Source: Sporobolomyces roseus
Lineage: Eukaryota > Basidiomycota > Microbotryomycetes > Sporidiobolales > Sporidiobolaceae
Assembly: GCA_016617785.1 (NCBI GenBank)
Contig: JADILM010000001.1
Location: 3,596,001-3,660,000, forward strand
Direction of reading: 5' to 3'
Length of the DNA stretch: 64,000 nucleotides
Below, piece by piece: positions 1 through 12,253 of this stretch; within the stretch, counting starts at the first letter, position 1; each line of letters opens with the position of its first letter. The notes beneath the pieces were generated by a model. The model was not told where the DNA came from, did no database searches, and was given only the letters and a program-made list of their open reading frames with translations. Both the position numbers and the translations under genes were made by a program.

Positions 1-149
1 ATTGAGCATACGTATCGCTGCGGACAGATCGTACAGTAGACCTTCAGCAGCTCACAAGCTTTCTCGAAGTCAATCCGAGAGTAGAAGTGAGTGGTAGGAG
101 AGCAAGAGATGAAACTCGTTTTTGAATCGCTCTTTTCTCTCCACTCGAC

Positions 150-1528
150 ATGCTCATTTGCTTGATAGGACCAGCCAAGAGCGGCAAGAACTCTCTAGCT
201 GAACACCTCACCTCTACTCACGACTTTACACGCGTCTACCTCAACTCCCCACTACCTCTCTCTGCAACTTCTTCCTACCTCTCCTTCAACTCTTCAAGCG
301 ACTTTCTCGATCACGTTACGCGTAGTTGGAGAAGGAATTATGTTACGACTGATCTCACGAACCGAGGGAAGCTGGATGAGTTCGCAAAGAGGCCTTTCGT
401 AGCAGTCGTTGCAGTTGATGCACCTCTAGGAATACGATACAAACGTGCAGTCGCCGTGTAAGCCTCTCTAGCTTCTTATGTACACTCTGAGAGATAGCTG
501 ATCGGTTCCGAGTGATCATTAGCGCAAAGGAGAACGGAGAAACTTTGCCTTCTCTCGAAGAATTCGTCGCAGCGGACGACATCCTCTACCATGGTTCACT
601 CGTAGCGTCGAATACACCTTCGAGCTCTACGCAGGTCGACGGACCATTCTCGGATCTGACTTTGCACTCGACTCCAACGAAGAAACCATCTCGATTATTC
701 CCAACTTCAGACGCACCTCCTTCTCCCACTCCTTCCCCAGCTCGTCTTACTCCCGCGCACTCCCCAGAACTCTCAAGAGGCCAGAGTCGACGCCCTCGGC
801 CCTCTCCTGATCCCCTTACAACCCTCCTTCCCCTCGCTCTCACCACCTTTCAAAATCCCTTCTCGACCTTGACACCCTTCTTCTCCCTACTCTCCTTACC
901 AGCACTCTCAGAACACCTTCGACCAACATGGGACACCTACTTCATGGCTCTCGCATCGCTCGCCTCTCTCAGATCAAATTGTATGAAACGAAGAGTCGGA
1001 GCAGTTTTAGTCAGGGACAAGAGGGTAGTCAGTACAGGTTATAACGGAACACCGAGAGGAGTTACAAATTGTAACGAAGGAGGATGTGGACGATGTAATT
1101 CGAATGAAGATGGATTTGGAGACAGAGAGGTTGAAGAGGAGGAAACGGTGCAAGAAGCAGAGGAAGGGAAGAAGTTGAACAGGGTTGGACAAGGTCTCGA
1201 TGCGTGTGTGTGCTTGCATGCGGAAGAGAACGCTCTCCTCGAAGCTGGGAGAGAACGAGTGAGCGGTGGAAGAGCAGAAGCTGCCGTTCTGTATTGCAAT
1301 ACGTTCGTTTCCCTTTCTCTCTTTTCGTCGCTCAACGTAAATCGACGAACTAACTCGTCGGAGAATTCCAGGTGTCCATGTCTGACTTGTACAGTCAAGA
1401 TCGTTCAATGTGGAGTGAAGGAAGTCGTGTATTCTTTGTCTTACTCAATGGATGATGCGAGTCGGAGAGTGATGGAATCAGCGGGAGTTGTGCTCAGACA
1501 GATGCAAGGTGTACCGGTACCTGTATAG
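150..1528 (+). CDS. DCD1: Deoxycytidylate (dCMP) deaminase
   Basis: Converts dCMP to dUMP, feeding thymidylate synthesis. Exons are 150-457, 523-1302 and 1372-1528, giving 414 residues; both introns are GT-AG and joining them restores the frame. The zinc site is clear: a CLHAEENALLEAGR segment supplies the His and the catalytic Glu, and CPCLTC supplies the two Cys ligands. Just upstream are RSNCMKRRVGAVLV and TGYNGTPRG, typical of eukaryotic dCMP deaminases, and a GGCGRC cluster that fits the extra zinc-binding region. The N-terminus resembles the kinase-like N-terminal region of yeast Dcd1. A proline/serine-rich linker of about 100 residues before the deaminase domain makes it longer than the yeast protein (about 312 residues). 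The start at 150 is the first ATG in the correct frame; an out-of-frame ATG at 109 opens a short reading frame that overlaps it. Confidence 0.93.
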
Positions 1529-1943
1529 ACTCGCATAACAGTGCATGCAGAGATCGCAATCTCAATCGCAATCGCCGTTCAAAGAAAGAGAGACTCGATT
1601 TTGCATCTCGCTAAGGTTTTCTCCATTCTCTGTTTGTTCGCGGCCAGGCTCTATCTCTCCACTCAAAGCGACACATCGCAAGCCAACTGAAGCAGCGAAA
1701 GCGCTACGAGAAACTGATCTTGTCTGTAGCCGATTCTCGTGTCCTCGAATGACTAGTTCCCTTCTTCCTCTCGGGATCACCGCCAATACGATGAGGAGAC
1801 TCGAGACCTCAGACGCAACATACAGAGAGAGGTAGAGAAGAATACGAATTGCGTCAGAAAGCAGAAGCGACGAAAGATCACGATCCGCTGCTCTGATGCA
1901 ACAAACAGGCTATATATATGTTAGATTTTTTCTCGCACGATAT
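1529..1943. other. Intergenic region between DCD1 and the tRNA
   Basis: I see no convincing gene here. Open frames exist but have low-complexity compositions and no splice structure. A short TATATATATG tract lies about 30 bases upstream of the tRNA. Confidence 0.5.
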
Positions 1944-2015
1944 GGCCGCTTGGCCCAGTGGCAAGGCGTGCCCCTCCTAAGGGCAAGATCGCGAGTTCGA
2001 TCCTCGTAGTGGTCA
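1944..2015 (+). tRNA. tRNA-Arg (anticodon CCT), intron-less
   Basis: The 72 bases fold as a cloverleaf. The acceptor stem pairs GGCCGCT with AGTGGTC (two G-U pairs). The anticodon stem TGCCC/GGGCA is perfect, with loop CTCCTAA giving anticodon CCT for AGG codons. The T arm is GCGAG-TTCGATC-CTCGT, and the discriminator base is A. The D stem has three good pairs followed by a C-A mismatch. There is no intron. Confidence 0.93.
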
Positions 2016-2017
2016 AA

Positions 2018-2022
2018 TTTTT
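2018..2022 (+). terminator. RNA polymerase III T-run terminator
   Basis: A run of five T lies two bases after the tRNA discriminator base, as expected for Pol III termination. Confidence 0.75.
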
Positions 2023-2254
2023 GCATCCAACTGCACTTGCATCAATCTTTTGCCGACGTCGACAAGTAGGTTCCCTACCATCTTTAGGTATGCGTCTCTA
2101 GAGATGAGAACCGCGCGAGGGCAATGATTCGTCGGAATGTAGCAAGTTCACGAGAAACGATGAAATGATTCCCATATTCTCTCTCTCCCTCACTCTCAAG
2201 TGTGCCTTCTTCTCGACCAGTCGAGCCAAGTCGAAGCATGAATGGAGATTGAGA

Positions 2255-3955
2255 TCAATCTGATTCGTCTTCTTCTTCTTCACCTTCGAAATCTAGTTCC
2301 ACTCCATCCTCTTCTGCACGCTTCATAGTTTCCTCCATCAGTCTATCCCTAAACTCTATAGCCTTTTCCAGTATCTCAATTTGACCTATTCACAACGTCA
2401 TCCATCAATCATCAACACCAGGAGTAGCTTAAAAGAAGAGGTAACTCACCTTGTCTATAAACCCTGATCATTTCCCTAACACTCTCTCTCACTTCCTCTC
2501 CCCCACCGTCCATATCTACCGCTTGCAAAGCCATCATTTTACTCCCCAACATCCCTTCCAAAGCATCCAACATATCCAACTCAGTTTCCCATCCCAAGAA
2601 ACCCACAAACTCTTCCCACCTAACCTTTCCGCCTCCCCTTCGTTTCCCTTCAACCTTCTTCGCTATCTCCTCGATCTCTTCAGGTGGTGAAAGTAAGAGT
2701 CGCATTTGAGCTTGTAATCCCTTTGGTAACTCTCCTGATCGATTCAGGAAATGACGCATTCCTTGTAACTCGAGTGTATGGAGCAAGTCGAATAATGTTG
2801 GAGAACAATTTGGGGGGAGAGAGAGTTTGAGTGCGACACAATCTGCGGGATTCGGAGCAGGAGCAGTGAGGACGAATCCGTAACCTAATAAAAGTTCTTC
2901 ATTCGATTTAGCTCCGTAAGTATTAAACACCTGTGAACCTACATCGATGTGTCTTAGAGTCAGCCGGAGTGTGAGTGAAGTGGAGAGAGTGAATGAGGGA
3001 GAAGAGACACGTACCAGAAGGAATGGGTTCGTCAATGATTATACTCAACATTCCTTTCCCATCTTTCCCTTTTGATGTTGTTCGAGTCGTGATGACATGA
3101 ACGTCGGAAGACCAGGTTAGTTTCGAAGTCGGGTTGTGGTTGAGCATGTCGATACCGGGGAAGAGGACTGGGGTTGAATTGGATTTGTCAGAGTCGAGGA
3201 GGTGGGATGGGAATGCTCGAGAACTACCAACAAGCGCGGGAGGCAATGTCAGCTTCTTAATGGATCTTGAGGGGGCTCCTGGGAGAGACTAGAGGAATGA
3301 AGAGAACTTACGAAATGATAGTACAAGCCCATAACCATCTCTCCCAACTAACCTCTCCCTTTACTCTCTCATCCGTTATCCAGCCCACGACTTCCTCCCA
3401 CTCCTCTTTCCAACCCTGTTCCCTATCCTCAGTAGCACCAAATAAATTTGTTCCCCTCATCAAATCCCTCTCTTGCTTTGAGAAATACATAGTAGTTTGC
3501 ATTGATTCTGAAGGTGGTAGATTGTCTACGTAAGGTTGATGTTGCAGTTGTAGATCGGGGTGGGAGGAGAGTATTGAACGAGGGATCAAGTGGAGGATGA
3601 GGTAAAGTGCGAGTAATTCATGATTTGGATATCTTGCTTTACGGGTTGAGGTGACTTGGTTCGTATCGGAGGGAGGGGTGAATAGGGATGTAGGGATTGA
3701 AGAGCGAGCGAGGGAGGGAGTTATGCAGAGGGAGAAAGGACAAGAGACGACAGAAGTTGAAGAGGGGAGGGATTCAGAAGTGTAGATTGAAGTACCGAAT
3801 GAATCTGGAGGACACACGACGAGGATCAGCACGAGGTCAGCGCGGAGTATGCTAGAGGGAGTTGCTGTACCTTGTTTTGGGAAGAGTGAAGGATGGAATT
3901 GTCCCCCTGAATGAGCGAGGAATTGACCAAGAGTTGTTTGAGAAGCGGTGGCCAT
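2255..3955 (-). CDS. SET-domain protein-lysine methyltransferase (Rubisco LSMT/RKM-like)
   Basis: Probable SAM-dependent lysine methyltransferase of the class that methylates ribosomal proteins and other non-histone targets. Five exons can be joined with GT-AG introns, ending in an acidic tail (EEEEDESD) with the stop at 2255. SET landmarks in order are: an N-terminal GTSIY segment, WACTIISSRAFPS across a splice junction, FPGIDMLNHNP (the conserved N-H segment of the SAM pocket), and GSQVFNTYGAKSNEELLLGYGF (the SET C-terminal tyrosine motif), followed by a helical region like the Rubisco-LSMT substrate-binding domain. It is divergent from cullin-3, with 293 bases between the two start codons. 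The substrate cannot be told from sequence. Confidence 0.85.
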
Positions 3956-4248
3956 AGTCGAAGGGGCTTCTATGGTGTCTATAGAGTATCTAGTGAGGTC
4001 TAATGAGGTGGTATGAGGGAATCGAGTGAGTGGGACAAGAAGAAAGAGATGTCAACTTGTTACCGAACTACACTCAACTCAGATCGACTATAGACAACAA
4101 GAATAGCTACCAACGAGCTTCAGTATACTCGTCATCTCTTCAAACTGAGCAGCTAGACGTTTAATCGACTTTAACTCGTCCCGCTACCTTGATCATCAAA
4201 CGTATTCAGCAACGACAACAACTCGTCTAGAGACACGGCAAAGCTAAC
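3956..4248. promoter_or_regulatory. Shared promoter region between the SET gene and cullin-3
   Basis: The 293 bases between two divergent start codons must hold both promoters. I see no TATA box or other motif I can name with confidence. Confidence 0.5.
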
Positions 4249-7200
4249 ATGGCGATGCGTAGACCAGTAATGAGAGGATCAGGAAGAGTTAAAGCTCCTC
4301 GAAAGGTAAACATTTCGGGTTGCACCTCTCACTCTCTCTCTTGTCTCCACTCCAGCTGATTCCCCCCTCTCCACTATATAGCAAGCAGAACCAATGGATA
4401 GTACTCTAGATCGATTGAAGACTGCAATCACTCAGATTCATCAACATAACGCTTCTCAACTTTCATTCGAAGAACATTACAGATACGCTTACAACCTCGT
4501 ATTGCACAAAAAAGTCAGTTCGCGCCATCCCTTCCCTTCCTCTCATCATCCAGTCAGTCACGCATAACTGACGAAAAAGGTCGAAATGACGAACAGGGAC
4601 ATTTATTGTATAATGCAGTGGCAGAACTCATCTCGAATCATCTCGAGGCGGAAACCAACTCGAAAATCGTTCCCACCTTCCCTCATTCCTCGACAGTAGC
4701 TTCTTCATCATCATCATCAGCAGCAGTGACGACTTCAGGAGGAGGTAGCGGAGGAGTTGCGGGTGGAGGAGCGAACGAAGATGTGTCGAGAGCTGCAGAG
4801 GGTCAATTGTTCTTGGATCGGATGAGAGATGTGTGGGAGGATCATTGTGCTTGTATGAGCAAGTTGAAGGATGTACTCAAGTATCTCGTGAGTTGTAGCT
4901 CTCTCTCAATCAAGTCAGAATTCAGCTGATTGAATCGAGGGACTCTTTTCACAGGATAAATTCTGGGCTAGTTCAGGTTCAGCAACGATTCCCACGATTC
5001 TTCAACTCGGAGATTCCCTCTTCTTTCACCACGTCATTCTCTTCTCGACGACTCCTAAACCGAATCCCTCTCTCGCTTCCTCCTCTTCTTCCCGCAACGC
5101 CGTTCCTCCCCCTTCCCCCTCTCAACGACCCACCTCCGACCCTTCAACAGTAGCACACCATATCATCACTACTCTCCTCTCTCAAATCCGAATCGAACGA
5201 TCCGGGGAAGTCGTCTCTCGATCCGCGATTCAAAGTGTCGTTGAAATCCTCTGTTCCCTAACCGATGAAGGACCGATCCCATTACCCGTCTTGGCGTCCG
5301 CTGGAGTAGGCGCAGGATCACCAGTAGTTGGAGGAGGGGCGAATGCGGCGGGATTGAGGAACAGAACGGTCATGGGTGAAGGAAGTTCTGGCGCGAGGGA
5401 AAGTCCGTACAAGACGAGTTTTGAACAGGCTTTGTTGAAACAAACTGAAGAGTTTTATACGAGGGAGAGTGAACGATTGTTGGTTGAATGTGATTGTCCT
5501 TCTTTTTTACAAAAAGTGAGTTACCTCGTACTCGATTCACTTATACTTCCTTATTTCGCTTCCTGAAAGCTGAGGTTTCGTTTTTTTGCTTGTTCCGATT
5601 AGATCAATCGACGATTATCAGAAGAACAAACAAGAGCGAGATCCTACCTCTTCTCAACGACCGAACCTTTACTCCTTGCACTACTCGACCGCGTCCTCAT
5701 TTCCTCCCACCTCACTTCAATCATCACGCATCCTTCGGCCGGTCTCTCCGTCCTAATTCAAGACGAACGTATCGAAGACCTCAAATTGATGTATACTTTA
5801 TTCGGTCGAGTCGAGACGGGTCACCAAGAGTTGATGAAAGGGATTTCGGAATGGATTGTAAGAGTCGGGAAAGGGATCAATGAGGAACCTTCAGCAGCGG
5901 GACCTGAACCCGAAACGAGTGACAAAGGGAAAGAGAAAGAGAAAGAGAAGGAGGGGGAGAGTGGAGCGGGTGGAAAGAAGAAGGGACAGGCAGAGGCACC
6001 CATGAATGCTAAGACTAAGGTTGCGATTGATTGGGTCGCGAGTGTATTGGGTTTGAAGGACAAATTTGATCGATTGCTGGAGAAAGCGTTTGCGTTGGAC
6101 AAGGCGTTCGAGAAAACTATCAATGATGTATGTTGACCTTTCATTCTCGCATCTCGTTACTAGTCATTGATGTGAGGTAAGTTTCGAGATACAGGCCTTC
6201 ACGGTGTTTGTCAATGAGAATAGGAAAGCGCCGGAGTTCATCTCGTTGTTCATCGATGAGAATCTTCGTAAAGGTCTCAAAGGCGTAAGCTATCGCTTTC
6301 TCTTTCCATCTTTTGCTTTACACACTGATTTTTCCCGAATGTATACAGAAAACCGAAACGGAAGTTGACGACGTCCTCAACAAGTCTGTTTCCCTTTTCC
6401 GATTCCTCACCGAGAAAGACGCATTCGAAAAGTATTACAACGGTCACCTCGCCCGACGACTCATCTCACAAAGGTCGGTTTCGGACGACGCAGAACGTAA
6501 CATGTTGGCCAAGTTTAAGATCGAAGCGGGTGCGGCGTTTACGAAGAGTGCAGAGGGAATGATGAAGGATGTCAAGATTTCAGAGGATACGTTGGACGAG
6601 TACAAGAGGAATCAAGAATCGACTGGAAAGGTGAGTCCAACTCGACTATTCATCCTTCTCTCTCCACGGTCGCTGATGAAACGTGAGTGTTGCGCACAGC
6701 GAGCTCCTTTCGAAATGGCTCCGATCATTTGCGGTTCGAACAATTGGCCATGGGCATCGAAAGACGCTACCTGCACCCTACCTCAAGTCTTACAAGAAGG
6801 AGTCACGTCGTTCGAAACGTTCTACAACAAGAAACATTCGGGAAGGAAACTCACTTTCCGTTCAGATATGGGAACTGTCGATCTCAAAGCGAAGTTCAAA
6901 ACGAGGTCTCACGAATTGAACGTCTCGACTCATTCAATGATCGTTCTCGCTCTCTTCGAAGGTCTCGAAGATGATGAGAAACTCTCCTATGTTGTGCGTT
7001 TCTGCCTTTTCTCGCTCGTTCAGCCATCTTCGTCACTGACTCTCTCAAAATCGTTCGCAGGATATCTCAAATTCGACGAACATGGTCCCTAGCGAACTCA
7101 AGAGGACCCTCCAATCCCTCGCATGTGCGAAATGGAAAGTCCTGTCAAAATTCCCAAAGAGTCGAGATGTCAACGAAACCGATTCTTTCTCTTTCAATTT

Positions 7201-7653
7201 TTCCTTCACTGCACCGATCAACAAAATCAAGATTCAAACGATCATCAACAAGCTGGAGTCGGCTGAGGAGAGGCAAGAAACGGATAGCAAGGTTGATGAA
7301 GGTCGAAAAACTCAATGCGATGTAAGTTCTCCCTTCTCCCGCTTCCCTCTTGGCTTCTCTAACGAATCAATCTCGATCTCGATTGACAGGCCTGCATCGT
7401 TCGGATCATGAAGGATCGCAAGACACTCCCGATGCAAAGCTTGATCAACGAAACTATTCGTCAACTAGCTCACCGTTTCACTCCCTCCCTACCAATGGTC
7501 AAGCAAGCGATCGAGCGTCTCATCGACAAAGAGTACTTAGAGAGGAATGAGAATGATCGGAAATCTCTCAATTATTTGGTTCGTCCTCCCTTCTTCACTC
7601 TTCGTGATTTCGACGAATACTGATTCCTTCGTTTTTTGTTTCAATAGGCTTGA
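4249..7653 (+). CDS. CUL3: Cullin-3, scaffold of BTB-type E3 ubiquitin ligases
   Basis: Scaffold subunit of Cullin-RING ligases that uses BTB proteins as substrate adaptors. The N-terminal helices read SFEEHYRYAYNLVLHKKG, close to CUL3 of other eukaryotes, and start after a short basic leader (MAMRRPVMRGSG). The cullin homology domain contains EKDAFEKYYNGHLARRLISQ and the KHSGRKLTF region. The C-terminal winged helix has the neddylation segment IVRIMKDRKTLPM, whose lysine is the expected NEDD8 site, and ends EYLERNENDRKSLNYLA. The last two codons (Ala, stop) lie beyond a final intron whose 3' end is near 7648. Many short introns interrupt the gene. A low-complexity Ser/Gly insertion of about 50 residues sits after the first helices (around 4680-4790). 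Family placement is secure; calling it CUL3 rather than another cullin rests on the N- and C-terminal matches. Confidence 0.92.
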
Positions 7654-8152
7654 AACGTGTTTGTGTCGTTTTGCATTCGTACCCCCCGTCGTTACTCGTT
7701 ACACTGCTATACATACCGCCTTGTCCTTGTCGTCCGCCATCTCCGTCGTCGCCGTCGGTCTCTCTCCTCCTCGACCGCCGAGCCCAATCAGCAATTCGGA
7801 CTCCGCGGCTCAAGCTTCTCTGATTTTCGACTATTGCTCTTCTCTTCACTTCCTGCTCTTCATCCGTTACTCACTCTTTCGCTGAAACAGTCGCACTTTC
7901 ACTCCTCTCCTCAAGCTTGATCAGCATCTCCGACGAAAGACGACCGTGCGCTCCACATTCGACCCGTCCATCTCTCCCATCTTCAGCGTTCCCCTACCCT
8001 TTCTCAAAACTAGGCAGGACGAACAAGAGCCGACGTAGCGACGGCTAAACTACCTATCCTCTCTTCCAACTCTCTTCGATCCTCCTTCCAACTCCACCTC
8101 CTCCGACTTCCCCACTTCTTGGCCTCAGCTCTCCGTATAGTGGAGGTTACGG
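7654..8152. other. Intergenic region, pyrimidine-rich
   Basis: No gene seen. The strand is rich in C and T (many TCC, CTC and CGTC runs), as often upstream of genes here, and probably holds the cullin-3 3' UTR and the promoter of the next gene. Confidence 0.5.
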
Positions 8153-9117
8153 ATGTCAGTGAGGCAAGAATCAGCAAGGCAGCTCAATCGGGTCGAGCGT
8201 TCCTCTCCGAAGAGTCTCGCACTCGATTGCGATGTTGAGGATCCGCATCAACGACCACCTCGCTCTCGAAGATCCTCCTCCAGCAATAGTGCCCTGATAC
8301 CGGCGATCACGCTTCACACACCTAGTCACAGCGAAGGCACGGGACCATCGGATTCGCCAGTAGAAAGGTTCCTCAAAACGGGCAAAGGTGAACCGAGGTG
8401 AGCTTCTCGTCGTCTAATACCCGCTCCAGCTCGGTTGGCGCTGATCCCGTCGTCGAAATCGCAGTATTGCGCTCGAACAGCGAGCCACTTCCCCTACTCC
8501 ATCCCAAGAACCCTCTCCTTCTGCCCTGCCTACGACGTCCAAAACTCCTCCGATCTCGCTTCAGTCAACAAGACCGTCCAACACTTCGAGCGACAGTCAA
8601 TCTGGATCTCACTCTCCAGCATCAGAATCCCTCGTTCGAATCCAGGCTTCTTCACCTCCTTCACCCTCGCCAGTCTCTCCAAAGAAGTTACGATCGCCTC
8701 GACGATACTCTACTTCCACGTCATACTTCAGCTTCAAGCCGATCGCTACACCAGTCTCGTGGTCGAGCGTCGAAGTTCTTCGCGTTAGATTCAGACCTTC
8801 CTCGAGCTCCGATGCAGCTGTCAATTCCTGGCTGATCGGACTGCACTCGCTCAAGAGAGGCGGAAAGAGGAGCTGGGATCCTCGAAGTCGAGATGAGGAC
8901 GCAGAGAAAGAAGAATGGCCAGGCGTCGAAACCTCGTCGGGAAGTCCTGCTTCGATCGAAGTCGTTTACACTGGACGGAAGAAGTACCGCTTCTCTCCTG
9001 ACAAACTCTCTCAAGAGGAGGTAAGATACAGTACTCGTCGCGCTTCTGCAGCACTTCTCTCGCTGATTGTGATTGACTCTCCAGATTATGGAAGCGGTTC
9101 TCTCTCCCGCGTTCTGA
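8153..9117 (+). CDS. Serine/proline-rich protein of unknown function
   Basis: I do not recognise this protein. The model has exons 8153-8397, 8465-9020 and 9085-9117, giving 277 residues. The main exon has no ATG of its own, so a simple ORF scan misses it; it stays open for 185 codons and joins in frame at both sides. Intron 1 has a GCTGATC branch site and intron 2 a GCTGAT site, like neighbouring genes. The N-terminal half is low-complexity and Ser/Pro/Arg-rich (for example SPPSPSPVSPKKLRSPRR) and is probably disordered. The C-terminal half looks more ordered, with WSSVEVLRVRFRP, VNSWLIGLHSLKRGG and IEVVYTGRKKYRFSPDKL. No signal peptide or membrane segment is visible. The competing frames over the same DNA have worse composition and no sensible splice sites. 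Confidence 0.6.
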
Positions 9118-9842
9118 GACTCTTATTCGTCAGGTACTTTCTCGTCATTGCGGCTGGTCAATCAACTCTGTGTCCGTTCTCGCTGTATCGTCTCGTCTTC
9201 TATTATCGTTAACTTACCTTTGCAACGCTTTCGAACGAGGAATTTGTGCTCGACTTGACTCGTCTCGATTCTGGGATGCCGTGCAGCTTACTCGAGCAAA
9301 TAGCAGGATAACTTGCGGTTCTTCCAGAGCCCGGACGGCCAGAGAGGAGAGCAGTAAGCAAAACGCTGAAGTAATCGACCAACTTCGGACAGTGAGCTCA
9401 AAAGCTTTCGTGCGGAAGAAACTTCCGCTCTTGGCTTTTGCGCACTGACTCCAGCTCGTCGTGGAGTCGACGGAAACCTCCACCATCCCACGAAAGGAGT
9501 GAGAAGTGGAGTGAGAGAGACGAGAGTGGAGGGAGGAAGGAAGACCTTCTGGAGAAGATCACCCGAGGACTGCCTCGGAAGCTTCTCGACGTTTCGGACT
9601 AATTCTCCAGTGGAGGTCGCAGAAATGAACCGGTTCCGATTGGAGAAGCTGCGGGGTAGCGTGCACCATTTTCAAGGGGATCAAATTGCTCAGCGGCTTT
9701 GGTGAGCAGCTTTCTCATCATCCCTGCTCCTCATCTCCACTCACGATACAAAAAGGGCTCGTGTAGAGCTCACTCCCCCTCTTCTCTGCATCTCCGTTAA
9801 CATCCTTCCACCTCTATTCCCGCTCTTTTTCCCAATTCCATC
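9118..9842. other. Intergenic region upstream of the MFS gene
   Basis: No gene supported. Several open frames of 60-90 codons exist on both strands but lack family signals and splice context. The stretch just before 9843 is pyrimidine-rich, like other promoters in the window. Confidence 0.5.
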
Positions 9843-12253
9843 ATGCCTCTCGACATCTTACGAGACTCGACATTCGGAAACATCGTCAACTATCTCAGTA
9901 AAGGTCGTTACCTACCTTACGAAGATCAGAAGCCCGGTTACACTATCCCTCAGCGTTACCTCACTCCTTCTTCTCCCAATTCCCGCCAAAACTCCCTTCC
10001 TCCAAGTCGAACCATCTCGCAATCTCCTACTTTCGTTGGATCCGTCGGCTCACCGCCGGCAACGCTCGTGAACGAACATGGGATCTGCAAAGAGCTCGCC
10101 AACAAGGAGGAGGAGGAGACCAAAGGGATTTCGAAATCGAGCGAGGAACAAGAAAAGGCGTTGAGCGAGAAGGATTACGGTCGCAATCAGGCTGATGTCG
10201 AACGAAACGATCAGGATCCTTCCACGTACCCATTCGTCGTCAAATTCGAGGAGAATGATCAAGACCGACCTCAAAATTGGTCGCCTCGAAAACGATACTT
10301 CGTTGGGTTCCTCATCGGCGCCTTGACGTTCGCAATTTACGTTGCATCCGCGATCTATACTTCTTCGATCCCCGGGCTCATGCAGGAGTATGGAGTAGGC
10401 GAGGTAGCCGCTGTCGCAGGCTTAACGCTTTTTGTCGCGGGTTACGGCATATCACCTAGTACGTTACTCCCCTCATTCTTTCGGTCTGGCTTTTACTCAC
10501 CGTTCCTTATTTGCCTCGCTGTAGTGGTTCTTTCTCCGATGCAAGAAGTGAGTACCTTTGGACGAAACCCTGTTTACATCGCTGGTCTCGCGCTCTTCCT
10601 CATCTTCCAAATTCCTCCCATCTTTGCACCCAACATCGGCACTATCCTTGTCTTCCGCTTTCTCGCTGGAGCTGCCGGAGGTCCCGCCCTCGCGACTGGT
10701 GGAGCTTCAATGGGTGATATCGTTCCCGGAAATCATTACGCTATCGCACTCGTAAGCTTTGCGTCAGAATCAAACTCTGAGCGGTACAGCTGACCTTCTT
10801 TCTTCCTTGCAGAGTGGCTGGTCGATGGGAGCCGTACTTGGACCGATTTTCGGACCTGTCATCGTTCGTTTTTTTCGTTTCCTCCCATTCGATTCGACAC
10901 TGACTCTCCTTCGTTTCCATCACGCTAGGGCGGTTTCGCTGCTCAAGCCAACGGATGGCGATGGACCTTCTACGAGCTCCTCTGGATCGGAGGTGTCGTT
11001 TTCATCGTTCTGTTCCTCTTCCTCCCCGAAACTCTCGAAGAGACGGTTCTTCTTCGTCGAGCTCAACGTCTGCGCAAATTGACCGGCAACAACCAGATCA
11101 AGGCTCCTTCGGAACTCGGCAAGAACGCTCACGAAGGTGTCGGATTCGTCGTCAAGGAGAACATTTATCGAGCAATTCGATTGAGTGCCGAACCTTCGAT
11201 TCTCGTCGCCAACAGCTACATCGCCCTCGTCTACGCGATTTTCTACACCGTCAGTGAGCACACATCCCTGTATTCCGAAAATGGGACTGACTTCTTTGTC
11301 TTGCGAACAGTGGTTTGAGGCGTTTCCGATCGTTTTCACTGAACAACACGGATTCAATCTCGGTCTCTCCGGTCTTCCTTACCTCGGCTTCGTCGTCTCT
11401 GGTATCTTTACTCTGTGAGCTCCCTTCTCTGCCCCTTGCGTGAAATCGAGCTGACGAGTTTTGTCGTAACGCAGCATCGTCTACATTTGGTATCAACTCT
11501 ACCGCCTCAACCCTTACCTCGATGCCCACCCAGAGACCGGTCCTGAGATCAGGCTCAAGATCGCGATTGTTGCTTCCGTCTTCATTCCGATCTCTCTCTT
11601 CGGGTGAGTTCCGTTTGACAAAACTTCCGAAATGCTCGAAAACTGATGTTTTCGCATTGACAGATTCGGATGGACTGCTCAAACTCATCAACACTGGATC
11701 CTACCTATCATCTTCGCTGCACTCTACCTTCCTGTAGGTCTCCCTGATCCGACTTCCCTGACAGCGAAAACTGACCTCGACGCTGTCAAACAGGGAATCT
11801 TCCTCGCTTTCCAATCGATCATGATGTATGTCGCCCTCTCGTACCCCAAGTATGCTGCATCAGTCTTGTAAGTCTCTCCTGTTGCGCTCGCTCCCATTCT
11901 TTGCGCTGATTTGGCTTTCGAATCGAACAGAGCTGGAAATGATCTGTTCCGATCTGTCTTCGCTTCCGTCTTCCCGTATGTCTCCTACTTCCTTCGGCCT
12001 TCGGATTACTGCCCAGCTTCTGACACACTCTTGCCTTTCCTTAGTCTCTTTGGAGCGAAGTTCTTCCGCGCTCTCGGTTTGGGAGGAGGATCCTCGTTGC
12101 TCGCAGGTGTTTCGATCTTAATGATTCCCACACTCTGGGTGAGCTGCCAACTCAAAATCTCCTGCTCTTGATTATGCTGACCTCGACCCTTTCATACAGG
12201 CTATCATGAAATACGGAGCGACTCTTCGCGCTCGTTCATCTTTCGCAAACTAG
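9843..12253 (+). CDS. MFS drug:H+ antiporter (DHA1 family, Flr1/Tpo1-like)
   Basis: Predicted plasma-membrane proton antiporter exporting drugs or polyamines. A hydrophilic N-terminus of about 140 residues ends in DRPQNWSPRKRY, the usual entry to helix 1 in fungal DHA1 exporters. Helix 1 follows (FVGFLIGALTFAIYVASAIY). Then comes GYGISPMVLSPMQEVSTFGR, the family's helix 2/loop motif, restored by removing an intron whose junction creates the Met. Later landmarks are GWRWTFYELLWIGG, FLPETLEETVL after helix 6, and a hydrophilic central loop. The C-terminal half has six more hydrophobic segments and includes GLGGGSSLLAGVSILMIP. The gene ends MKYGATLRARSSFAN at 12253. About ten short GT-AG introns are needed. 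The substrate cannot be inferred. Confidence 0.88.

Noticed and set aside
1..110. Possible end of another gene at the left edge (minus-strand frame reading DFEKACELLKVYCTICPQRY)
   Set aside because: Only about 30 codons are visible, with no splice or start signal and no family match; too little to call.
9499..9705. 68-codon frame upstream of the MFS gene
   Set aside because: Starts in a promoter-like region, matches no family I know and has no splice partner.
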